From NCBI GenBank assembly GCA_019912505.1, contig JAIOIM010000202.1:1-5298 (forward strand): a DNA stretch of 5,298 nt. Reading direction: 5' to 3'. Under the pieces are notes generated by a model, which was not told the origin of the DNA, made no database searches, and was given only the letters and a program-made list of their open reading frames with translations. This document shows positions 1 through 5,298 of the stretch, one piece after another. Each line of letters starts with the position of its first letter. Position 1 is the stretch's first letter. This DNA is from Ignavibacteriaceae bacterium (GTDB lineage: Bacteria > Bacteroidota > Ignavibacteria > Ignavibacteriales > Ignavibacteriaceae). Both the position numbers and the translations under genes were made by a program.

Positions 1-179
1 TTCCATACACAGAGGATTTTATTATATCCATTATTAAAAATTGACGGGGCGCTTTGATAAAATGTCGAGGGTATATTTTCGGTGCTAATCAAGAAATCGG
101 GGATATACTTATCCCCGATTATCTGAGGCATGATCTGAACAGATAGAAAAAAATATATGATAAATATTTTAGAACACAT
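1..179 (-). CDS. Secreted protein of unknown function, N-terminal fragment (3' end beyond window)
   Basis: An open frame starts with ATG at 179-177 and runs without a stop for 59 codons to the left edge, so only the N-terminus is visible. The start is supported by AGGA at 187-190, 7 nt upstream, and by an in-frame TAG at 189-191 that prevents a longer protein. The first 19 or so residues (MCSKIFIIYFFLSVQIMPQ) form a short basic plus hydrophobic signal-peptide-like segment. The mature part begins with IPDFLISTENIPSTFYQSAP, followed by an apparent beta strand ending CVW. That pattern resembles the first blade of secreted propeller-like proteins common in this bacterial group, but this is an impression and not a family assignment. 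It starts 40 bp after the stop of the 637-residue T9SS cargo gene and is probably co-transcribed with it. A C-terminal sorting domain would be expected but lies outside the window. A perfect inverted repeat (95-120) sits within codons 20-29. Confidence 0.72.
   Translation of the reverse strand, partial: MCSKIFIIYFFLSVQIMPQIIGDKYIPDFLISTENIPSTFYQSAPSIFNNGYNKILCVW
95..120. repeat. Perfect 11-bp inverted repeat with 4-nt loop, inside the partial CDS
   Basis: Bases 95-105 (aatcggggata) are the exact reverse complement of 110-120 (tatccccgatt), with the loop tact at 106-109. It lies within codons 20-29 of the minus-strand partial gene, just after the predicted signal peptide. It is followed on the minus strand by only a broken T-rich stretch (TTCTTGATT), so it does not look like an intrinsic terminator. 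It would form a stable hairpin in the mRNA; any role is unknown. Confidence 0.6.
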
Positions 180-186
180 TTTATTT

Positions 187-190
187 TCCT
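187..190 (-). promoter_or_regulatory. Shine-Dalgarno sequence for the gene at 1-179
   Basis: AGGA on the minus strand lies 7 nt before the ATG at 179-177, within TTAGGAAAATAAAATG. It decides the start of the partial gene. A weak AT-only inverted repeat (ctaat/attag, 189-201) overlaps its edge; with 5 bp and no GC core beyond the outer pair it is unlikely to mask the site. Confidence 0.6.
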
Positions 191-219
191 AATTATATTA
201 GCCTAAACAGAAAATTTGA

Positions 220-2133
220 TCACTTAATTAACTGCATTTTTTTACTCGATGTAAACGAGCCGTATTGCAGCGTGTAAATATAAATTCCGCTTGCCAAGTT
301 GTTAGTGTTAAACTCAACTTCGTAACTTCCCGCCGCAAGTTCTTTGTTTACGAGTGTGGTAATTTCCCTGCCGAGTAGATCGTAAACTTTGAGATTGACC
401 ATTGACCTTTGACTATTGACCATTTTGGGAATTGTGTATTTTATCGTTGTACTCGGGTTGAACGGGTTCGGATAATTTTGGTATAAAACAAATTTATCGG
501 GTTGTACAGAGTTATTTTCATCAACAGAAACAGGGAAGCTATTGTAGTATAAATTTTTGTAAAATGCGGCATCCTGTTTTATTAAAACAAGACTATTCAG
601 TCTGTCGGTTCCTTTGTTCATAAAAATTGCTATTACAACTTCCTGCGTATCAGCCGGCGCCATTGTAATTGGAGCGGTTGTAAGCAAATATCTTCTATCG
701 CCACTACTTGGTCCGCCGGGCCAACCGGAGCCTTCGTACCAACCGTAACCAGCGACTGGATCGCCGGACAAAACAAACTTTGTTGATACGCCTGTATTCG
801 GATCAATGTAGTTATCACCATTCCAAAATGCTCCAATCATGTTGTTGTAAACCTCAAGCGTTCCGCTATAAGTGCCGAAGTGAGGATCGCGGTATGTTGA
901 TACTCCTCCAAGATATAAGGTGAACGAAGTTAGCGGTGTATTTTTAAAACTCTTTATCCATTTTCCGTCAAAATAGGCGCTGTCATTTATCGTAGCGGGA
1001 ATCTTTGGTGTTTGTAAAAACATATGTCCGACCGCGGGAGGCGGGGTACCGTAAATTCCATCGTTGTTGCCCCTGTTATATGTAAAACCAAGATTAAGCA
1101 TAGTATCGCAGCCGACATAATCATCAAAACCTTCTCCCATATCATCATCAGTCCAGTAACTGAAGAATAAATCGGTGCAGGTATTAATACTTTTGTTTAT
1201 AATTTTGTATCTCTTAAAAACAACATCTTTTAAGTCTTCTCTATCAAACGCATAAACAGTTGTTTGAAATTCTAACCCTATGGGATTGGAGCCATAAGTG
1301 AAGATTGTTGTCGCTGTATCAAGATCGTTTGCAACATAAAACAAAACTTCATCGCCAACATAATCCGGTTTGTCTACGCCGGGTGTATAAATACCATCGT
1401 TGTTTTCATCAATCCATGGGGCACCGAGTTCTGCAGGCCAATTTAAAAAGTTAAATTCATATTTATCACGTTCAGGAGACGGAGGCAGATACTCCCATCC
1501 TTTTTTTATTTTATAAATTCTAAATTTCGGATCAGAGTAATCTGCGGGTGTTCCGTTCGGAAGTATATTCCCCTGTTTCAAACCTTGCCGGTGTGTATTT
1601 CCGTTTACCCTAATTTGTCCGTTTACTTTTCCGCCCCAGCATAAGCCATCCTCAAATATCGCAGATTCTCCGGTATTGTTAATACCGCCAGGCCAATAAA
1701 ATCCACTGCCATCGGTTCTCGGATCGTGAGAGCCGTCTCCGTTGTTACCAACCCACATCAACACTTCATTTGCAGCAATAAAATCATACGATGGGTTATA
1801 TTGAATTGAAAACAGCGAGTCGGAAATATCAAATAGGGTCGGGTTAAAGCTTTGAGAAACTTTTATTAAGCATTGGTCAGAATTAATATTTGGAACATTC
1901 CATTGCATCAGCTGGTTTGCAGGCAAATAAGTGATTATTTCAGTCCAGTCGGTGCCGCCGTTTGCACTGTAATCGATGTTGACGAACTGGACGTCACTAA
2001 CATTCCAAAGAAGATCAACAGCTGTAAATGACTGCAACTGTTCGCCGCCATTAGGAGAAATAACCTGAATAGATTGAGCGCTTATTAAAACGCTGATGAA
2101 AAAAAACATAATTAGTATAAAAGATTTATTCAT
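220..2133 (-). CDS. T9SS-exported 637-aa protein with Kre9-like Ig domain and unnamed acidic central domain
   Basis: Predicted secreted or surface protein; no enzymatic function is recognised. Residues 1-19 are a signal peptide, with likely cleavage at SA|QS. Residues about 22-112 (SPNGGE at 26-31, LLW, YSANGG, W78NVP) match the Ser-Thr-rich/Kre9-KNH-like Ig-like domain seen at the N-terminus of many secreted bacterial proteins. Residues about 115-530 form a large domain I cannot name. It is rich in Asp, Asn, Gly and aromatics, with DPRTDGSGFYWPGG at 136-149, DENNDGIY at 242-249, YWTDDDMGEGFDDYVGCD ending at 343, and a second NNDGIY at 356-361. The Asp/Asn-Gly loops could bind calcium (inference). 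QNYPNPFNP at 552-560 opens the type A sorting domain, which ends KKMQLIK. Residues 571-580 are encoded by a heptamer tandem repeat. The ATG at 2133 has GGAG 6 nt upstream and lies 10 bp after the preceding stop, so it is probably in an operon with the propeller gene. The stop is TGA at 222-220. Confidence 0.93.
   Translation of the reverse strand: MNKSFILIMFFFISVLISAQSIQVISPNGGEQLQSFTAVDLLWNVSDVQFVNIDYSANGGTDWTEIITYLPANQLMQWNVPNINSDQCLIKVSQSFNPTLFDISDSLFSIQYNPSYDFIAANEVLMWVGNNGDGSHDPRTDGSGFYWPGGINNTGESAIFEDGLCWGGKVNGQIRVNGNTHRQGLKQGNILPNGTPADYSDPKFRIYKIKKGWEYLPPSPERDKYEFNFLNWPAELGAPWIDENNDGIYTPGVDKPDYVGDEVLFYVANDLDTATTIFTYGSNPIGLEFQTTVYAFDREDLKDVVFKRYKIINKSINTCTDLFFSYWTDDDMGEGFDDYVGCDTMLNLGFTYNRGNNDGIYGTPPPAVGHMFLQTPKIPATINDSAYFDGKWIKSFKNTPLTSFTLYLGGVSTYRDPHFGTYSGTLEVYNNMIGAFWNGDNYIDPNTGVSTKFVLSGDPVAGYGWYEGSGWPGGPSSGDRRYLLTTAPITMAPADTQEVVIAIFMNKGTDRLNSLVLIKQDAAFYKNLYYNSFPVSVDENNSVQPDKFVLYQNYPNPFNPSTTIKYTIPKMVNSQRSMVNLKVYDLLGREITTLVNKELAAGSYEVEFNTNNLASGIYIYTLQYGSFTSSKKMQLIK
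323..390 (-). repeat. Sorting-domain tract, copy 1 (68 bp, 63 identical to copy 2)
   Basis: This stretch aligns without gaps to 2247-2314, with five mismatches by eye. It encodes the second half of the T9SS tag, beginning KVYDLLGREITTLVNKELA. The protein sequence is identical in both genes, so all five differences are synonymous. Similarity falls off on both sides. Recent duplication or gene conversion of the tag, plus constraint on the protein, explains this best. Confidence 0.85.
395..422 (-). repeat. Four tandem 7-bp repeats (TTGACYN on + strand), translated in frame
   Basis: The units on the plus strand are TTGACCA (395-401), TTGACCT (402-408), TTGACTA (409-415) and TTGACCA (416-422). 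With one flanking base on each side the block is 30 bp and encodes MVNSQRSMVN, residues 571-580 of the 637-aa cargo. The repeat occupies the loop between strands IKYTIP and LKVYDLLG of the sorting domain. Heptanucleotide tandem repeats (STRR type) are known from cyanobacteria; a link to those is not claimed. No other copy was seen in this window. Confidence 0.85.
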
Positions 2134-2139
2134 TTTGAG

Positions 2140-2143
2140 CTCC
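2140..2143 (-). promoter_or_regulatory. Shine-Dalgarno sequence for the 637-aa cargo gene
   Basis: GGAG on the minus strand sits directly after the TAA stop of the propeller gene and 6 nt before the ATG at 2133, in TAAGGAGCTCAAAATG. The 10-bp intergenic gap is almost entirely ribosome binding site, which supports co-transcription of the two genes. Confidence 0.75.
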
Positions 2144-3448
2144 TTATTTTAATACTATCATCTTTTTAGTTTGTGAAAAACTCCCGACATTAAGTTTGTA
2201 AAAATAAATTCCACTTCCTAAATCTTTAGCGTCAAAGTTAACAACATAACTTCCCGCAGCAAGTTCTTTGTTTACGAGCGTGGTTATTTCCCTGCCAAGT
2301 AAATCGTAAACTTTTAATGTTACCGACCTCACCCCCGGCCCCTCTCCTTGGGAAGGAGAGGGGAGGGTGAATTTAATATTTGTTGTCGGGTTAAAGGGGT
2401 TTGGGTAATTTTGTTCGAGTGAATAACCCCAAATTATTTCAGCAGTATTTTCTCCTGTTGTTACAATCTTGCTTACATTAACATTCCGCAATACTGCCCC
2501 ATCGCATAAGAGCCATGCACTTTTGTCGCTGGTAAAAACCAGGTCTCTTCCTTTTAATTGTGATAGCGGAGTTTCCTCTGTAACCCAGCTTAAACCCATA
2601 TTACTGCTGAAATAAAGATTGTTCTTATCCACAGCCCAGATGTTGGATGGTGCGCCGGGCTGATATTCGAAATCATTTCCCCAACCGATGGGCGAAGTAA
2701 AAGTTTCCCAGTTTAATCCGCCATCGCTGGTTCTCGAAATGTAATTGTTGCTGTATGAAGCAATGCCTGTTTGTTCATCATAAAATTTTATTAAAACTAC
2801 CTGGCTAGCAGAAAGAGGCAGAGAAGTCCAGGTTACGCATCCGTCGGTTGTTTTATATAATTTATCGGAATTGTCGCCGCCGCTTTCTCTAAAGTAACCG
2901 ATGTTCATAGAAACAAAATCGAGCCTTCGCCAAGTATCCCCCGAAATACCACCGAAGGCGGAATTGTTAACCGATACCCAATTAGTTCCGCCATCGGTGG
3001 TTTTCAAAAATAATGCGGGTCCCGGATTGTTGGTCGGATTCCCTGCATATACATCACCCATTGCAACCCCGTTATTTTCATCAAACATTTCAACATAATT
3101 CATAAAATCGGTTATTGAAGAATCGACGAATTGAACGCTCCATTTTTTTCCGCCGTCCGCAGAATATATTATGCGTCCCCAGTCTGTTGCGCCCCAAATT
3201 TTTTCGTCTAACATTTCAACATCCACAATTAATTCACCGACTGGAGAAGGAAGCTGCAGCCAGCTATCTCCTCCGTCAGTTGTTTTATACAAAGCAGAAG
3301 GACCGCTTACAGAGATTATTGCTGTCGAAGTATCATTTGCATCGATCGAAAAGCCTAACCAGCTAGAGGGAAGTCCGTTATTTTTTTGTTCCCATTGCGC
3401 GTTGCAAAAGGAAAATGCAAACAAAACTATCAGTATAATTACTTTCAT
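2144..3448 (-). CDS. T9SS-exported Ycf48/BNR-like beta-propeller protein (434 aa)
   Basis: Predicted secreted propeller protein. Residues 1-17 are a signal peptide with likely cleavage at NA|QW; C15 does not fit a lipobox. Residues about 18-330 contain six Asp-box-like motifs of the form (S/T)DGGxxW: TDGGDSW 57-63, ADGGKKW 97-103, TDGGTNW 151-157, TDGCVTW 201-207, SDGGLNW 241-247 and the degenerate SNMGLSW 282-288. Together with hydrophobic strands such as LYKTT this matches the photosystem II stability factor-like (Ycf48/BNR) propellers. In non-photosynthetic bacteria these are generic extracellular propellers, so no photosystem or sialidase role is implied. QNYPNPFNP at 346-354 begins the type A sorting domain, which ends KKMIVLK. 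Residues 362-374 come from a GC-rich palindromic repeat. It appears to be the first gene of the lower cluster, preceded by a 289-bp gap. The start has only a weak AAGAG-like Shine-Dalgarno, but the signal peptide follows immediately. The stop is TAA. Confidence 0.93.
   Translation of the reverse strand: MKVIILIVLFAFSFCNAQWEQKNNGLPSSWLGFSIDANDTSTAIISVSGPSALYKTTDGGDSWLQLPSPVGELIVDVEMLDEKIWGATDWGRIIYSADGGKKWSVQFVDSSITDFMNYVEMFDENNGVAMGDVYAGNPTNNPGPALFLKTTDGGTNWVSVNNSAFGGISGDTWRRLDFVSMNIGYFRESGGDNSDKLYKTTDGCVTWTSLPLSASQVVLIKFYDEQTGIASYSNNYISRTSDGGLNWETFTSPIGWGNDFEYQPGAPSNIWAVDKNNLYFSSNMGLSWVTEETPLSQLKGRDLVFTSDKSAWLLCDGAVLRNVNVSKIVTTGENTAEIIWGYSLEQNYPNPFNPTTNIKFTLPSPSQGEGPGVRSVTLKVYDLLGREITTLVNKELAAGSYVVNFDAKDLGSGIYFYKLNVGSFSQTKKMIVLK
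2247..2314 (-). repeat. Sorting-domain tract, copy 2 (68 bp)
   Basis: This is the partner of 323-390, identical at 63 of 68 bases by eye and identical in protein sequence over that span. The third sorting domain in the window (about 4564-4820) has a different sequence (VDVYNCVGEKAVNL) and shares no such tract, so the similarity is not merely family-wide conservation. Confidence 0.85.
2329..2370 (-). repeat. GC-rich interrupted palindrome inserted in frame in the sorting domain
   Basis: An 11-bp perfect stem (2339-2349, cccctctcctt, with 2353-2363) closes on the loop ggg. It is enclosed by a second 6-bp stem (2329-2334, tcaccc, with 2365-2370, gggtga), with an asymmetric internal loop of 4 and 1 nt. 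Its very high GC content contrasts sharply with the AT-rich flanks. It is read as LPSPSQGEGPGVR (residues 362-374) of the propeller protein. It resembles small GC-rich palindromic repeats dispersed in many bacterial genomes, an impression from memory that needs a copy-number search. It lies in the same loop as the heptamer repeat of the neighbouring gene. Confidence 0.8.
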
Positions 3449-3737
3449 TTTTTCTCTTAAAAAAAATATTAAAGCTCTATATTGCTTTACAACTTGAATG
3501 CCATGGATAAAATTTACTGGATGAATTAATTTGATTGTTTAGGGAAAGAATCTTCAATTTTATTTCGATTCACGTTTGGTGTACACTGCCAACCGCGTAA
3601 AATTTTAGTAGTTAGTATGAATATTATTCGCTGTAAAAAACATTGGCGAAGCGGATTAAAGATATTAGAATGCGGCTATATTACCTATGAAGATTAATAA
3701 AGCGGAATAAAAAAGAAATACAATCTTGAAAATTTTG
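3449..3737. other. 289-bp AT-rich intergenic region, likely upstream control region of the lower cluster
   Basis: This is the only sizeable gap in the window, between the TPR/membrane protein gene and the propeller gene. It should hold the promoter of the lower cluster if that is separately transcribed. No convincing promoter is visible: TTGTAA (3487-3492) and TAATAT (3466-3471) on the minus strand are only 15 bp apart, and no Bacteroidota-style TAnnTTTG box was found. An 8-bp palindrome GTGTACAC lies at 3579-3586, flanked by TTG and an offset CAA. No strong terminator hairpin follows the stop at 3738. A plus-strand open stretch (3530-3697) contains a 26-codon ATG-initiated frame that I do not consider a gene. 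Confidence 0.5.
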
Positions 3738-4562
3738 CTAAAAAATTAATTTAAAATTCAGACTCATTCCCCCGTTATCATCCGGGAAAACGGAAAGATT
3801 AAGATTGAAATTTTTGTTATAAAGATCATCAGAAAAAAACAACATATCTATCTGGGAATAAAGCCACAGAGCGGCATAACCAACTATAAAATAATTTCTT
3901 ATTTTGTAAGAAGTGTTGTATTCGTTGTACTTCTGTTCAATTAGTAACGGATCGGCTTGCAAAAGGTATCTGTCTTCTTCTCGACTTGTTTTAAAAATAT
4001 AATAAATCATTCCGCTTAAAAGCGTAGTGGATGCCGTAGTTAATAACCAGCCTTTTGTATTTCCTTCAAGGTATAGATGTCCCCAGCCCGGCAGAAGAAT
4101 TGAACGGATGAGAGAGTTTTTTACTATGGAATTATCGAGTACAGGTTTTTCAATAGTTTTTATTTTTTCTTCCGGCGAAGTGTTTATTTTTTCGTTTTTG
4201 TTATTAGAAGCAATTCGTTCGTAATCATCCTTTGTTTCCCGATATAGCGAAACAATCTTAGGAGATATTTTTACGGGATCGGGTTGATGATTTTTATCTA
4301 AACGTAAAATTTCAACAAAACATTTTCGTGCGGAATCACTCTGTGCGAGAGAATAGTAAGCAACCGCGCGCATTGTGTAAACATCAATCAATTCCTCATG
4401 TGTGTATGATGCGCTATCGGATGTAATTAAGCCGGACAAAGTTATCACATTATTATAATTAAATGTTTTATAGCTCTCTTCTAACTGGTTGAGCAAACCC
4501 TGTGCATTTATATTTAAAGTAAGCAGGCAGATTATTAAAGCTATATACCTTGTGTATTTCAT
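3738..4562 (-). CDS. Envelope protein with TPR-like region and LPGWGHLY membrane domain (274 aa)
   Basis: Function unknown. Residues 1-20 form a signal peptide with likely cleavage at NINA|QG. Residues about 24-115 are helical and TPR-like (LEESYKTFNYNNVI, then MRAVAYYSLAQSDSARKCFVEILRLD), ending in a PDPVKISPKIVSLY stretch typical of TPR proteins in this phylum. A charged Lys/Glu-rich linker follows (about 118-140). The domain from 149 has SILLPGWGHLYLEGNTKG (154-171), then two hydrophobic segments (about 172-190 and 223-243). This layout resembles the DUF5683-type Bacteroidota membrane domain, where a PGxGQ/HxY motif precedes a membrane segment. The C-terminus (251-274) alternates hydrophobic and polar residues and ends in Phe. 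No T9SS tag is present, so the protein probably stays in the envelope. The ATG lies one base after the stop of the kelch gene, with no clear Shine-Dalgarno, which suggests translational coupling. The stop is TAG. Confidence 0.88.
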   Translation of the reverse strand: MKYTRYIALIICLLTLNINAQGLLNQLEESYKTFNYNNVITLSGLITSDSASYTHEELIDVYTMRAVAYYSLAQSDSARKCFVEILRLDKNHQPDPVKISPKIVSLYRETKDDYERIASNNKNEKINTSPEEKIKTIEKPVLDNSIVKNSLIRSILLPGWGHLYLEGNTKGWLLTTASTTLLSGMIYYIFKTSREEDRYLLQADPLLIEQKYNEYNTSYKIRNYFIVGYAALWLYSQIDMLFFSDDLYNKNFNLNLSVFPDDNGGMSLNFKLIF

Positions 4563-4563
4563 A

Positions 4564-5298
4564 TTATCTTAAAAGCATCATTTTTTTTGTTTCGGAAAAA
4601 GAGTTACAGCTTAATTTAAGTAAGTAAATGCCGGACGGCATAGAATTACCGGCATCATCTTTCCCGTTCCATTTAATATTGTGCGTTCCGGCGTTTATAT
4701 TTCCGCTGATTAAATTAACCGCTTTTTCGCCAACACAGTTATACACATCAACAGATACAAACCCGCTGTGCGGTAAGCTAAATGAAATATTTGTCTCCGG
4801 GTTAAACGGGTTTGGATAGTTCTGCATAAGTTTATATTCAGTTGGATGAGAAACAGCATTTACACTCATAACAGTAGCAGTTAAAATTTCAATTGCACTT
4901 TCCGGTTCATTATTTTCATTATACCCACCGAGAACATAAATGTAGCCGTTAACATATTCGGCTACTGGGTATGTTCGTCCGAAATTTAATTGCGGACCTT
5001 GTTCAACATCGAACCATGTGCCGTCATAATCGTTAAATATTTCAACCGATGATAAAGCTGAAGAGTTTTCATTGTATCCGCCTATAATAAAAATTTGACC
5101 TGTTGTGTAATCTAATACCGCGCGTCCGCCTGCTCTGGGTTCAATTAAATTTACGGGGAGTCGTTCAAATGCTTTAGTTAAAATATTAAATCTAAATATT
5201 CTGTTTGAAATGCCGTTTATAACTCCGCCGAAAATATAAATATAGTTTCCTTTTTTTGCAGTCATCTGTTGTTCCGGTAAATCGCCTCCGGCATATAA
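4564..5298 (-). CDS. Kelch-repeat T9SS-exported protein, C-terminal part (5' end beyond window)
   Basis: The frame is open to the right edge. The 11 codons before the ATG at 5265 read LYAGGDLPEQQ and run smoothly into a kelch blade, so that Met is internal and the true start lies outside. Kelch-type double glycines follow hydrophobic strands at IFGG (11-14 counted from that Met), IIGG (60-63) and VLGG (111-114). Their spacing of 49-51 residues fits kelch blades, and the last two carry GGYNEN. Only the last three or so blades are visible; a complete propeller needs more upstream. QNYPNPFNP at 148-156 starts the type A sorting domain, which has the FlgD-like ending NGKDDAGNSMPSGIYLLKL and the C-terminus KKMMLLR. 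Its strand-strand loop is short (PHSGFV) and carries no repeat, unlike the other two tags. Kelch propellers usually serve binding, and the ligand here is unknown. TAA at 4566-4564 is followed by T and the ATG of the next gene. Confidence 0.9.
   Translation of the reverse strand, partial: LYAGGDLPEQQMTAKKGNYIYIFGGVINGISNRIFRFNILTKAFERLPVNLIEPRAGGRAVLDYTTGQIFIIGGYNENSSALSSVEIFNDYDGTWFDVEQGPQLNFGRTYPVAEYVNGYIYVLGGYNENNEPESAIEILTATVMSVNAVSHPTEYKLMQNYPNPFNPETNISFSLPHSGFVSVDVYNCVGEKAVNLISGNINAGTHNIKWNGKDDAGNSMPSGIYLLKLSCNSFSETKKMMLLR

Noticed and set aside
95..120. Intrinsic terminator for the 637-aa cargo gene
   Set aside because: The hairpin lies inside an open reading frame with its own ribosome binding site, and the sequence after it on the minus strand is not a T run.
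395..422. CRISPR array or direct-repeat array with spacers
   Set aside because: The 7-bp units are contiguous with no spacers and lie within a coding region.
2329..2370. Frameshift or assembly artefact in the propeller gene
   Set aside because: The frame continues correctly on both sides into conserved sorting-domain sequence, and the palindrome is a defined element, so a true in-frame insertion is more likely.
2144..3448. Photosystem II assembly factor or sialidase
   Set aside because: The Asp-box/Ycf48 repeats are shared by many extracellular propellers. No sialidase active-site residues or photosynthesis context is seen, and the T9SS tag indicates secretion.
3466..3492. Sigma-70-like promoter TTGTAA/TAATAT for the propeller gene
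   Set aside because: The 15-bp spacing is short and the boxes are weak in an AT-rich region, so it cannot be told from chance.
2901..3497. Plus-strand open frames opposite the propeller gene
   Set aside because: They are antisense to a gene with a full signal peptide, propeller motifs and sorting domain, and their translations show no recognisable domain or secretion signal. The same applies to the plus-strand frames at 708-923, 4027-4224 and 4628-4819 and the minus-strand frame at 633-836.
4564..5265. Complete 233-residue kelch protein starting at the ATG at 5265
   Set aside because: The frame stays open to the window edge, the upstream codons read as kelch sequence (LYAGGD), and there is no signal peptide at that Met, which a T9SS cargo requires.

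Overview
The window looks like a fragment of a Bacteroidota/Chlorobi-group genome, most likely Ignavibacteriota (Ignavibacteria). Three predicted secreted proteins end in a type A sorting domain of the type IX secretion system (T9SS). Each has a linker carrying the phrase QNYPNPFNP, a strand-loop-strand module of the form (V)LKVYDLLG...SGIY, and a C-terminus KKMxxL(K/R). This wording is typical of Ignavibacteria and relatives. The DNA is AT-rich and every supported gene lies on the minus strand, so transcription runs from high to low coordinates. No RNA gene, insertion sequence, CRISPR array or phage gene was found.

In transcription order, the right part (5298 to 3738) holds two tightly packed genes. 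The first is the C-terminal part of a kelch-repeat T9SS cargo protein whose 5' end lies beyond the window; the ATG at 5265 is internal. One base after its stop comes a 274-residue envelope protein with a signal peptide, TPR-like helices and a membrane domain containing LPGWGHLY. A 289-bp gap (3449-3737) without a convincing gene separates this pair from a second cluster. That cluster has a Ycf48/BNR-like beta-propeller T9SS cargo (2144-3448), a 637-residue T9SS cargo with an N-terminal Kre9/KNH-like Ig-like domain and an unnamed acidic central domain (220-2133), and the first 59 codons of another secreted protein (1-179) that runs off the left edge. Gaps of 10 and 40 bp with clear Shine-Dalgarno sequences suggest one operon.

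The window reads as surface or secreted protein genes exported by Sec and then, for the three tagged proteins, by T9SS. No enzymatic pathway can be assigned. The most unusual signal is inside the sorting domains. Two of the three carry unrelated small repeats in the same surface loop, between the strand ending IK(Y/F)T(I/L)P and the strand LKVYDLLG. One is a 7-bp tandem repeat in four copies (395-422); the other is a GC-rich interrupted palindrome (2329-2370). Both are translated in frame. Next to them the two genes share a 68-bp tract with only five differences, all synonymous, which suggests recent duplication or gene conversion of the tag.
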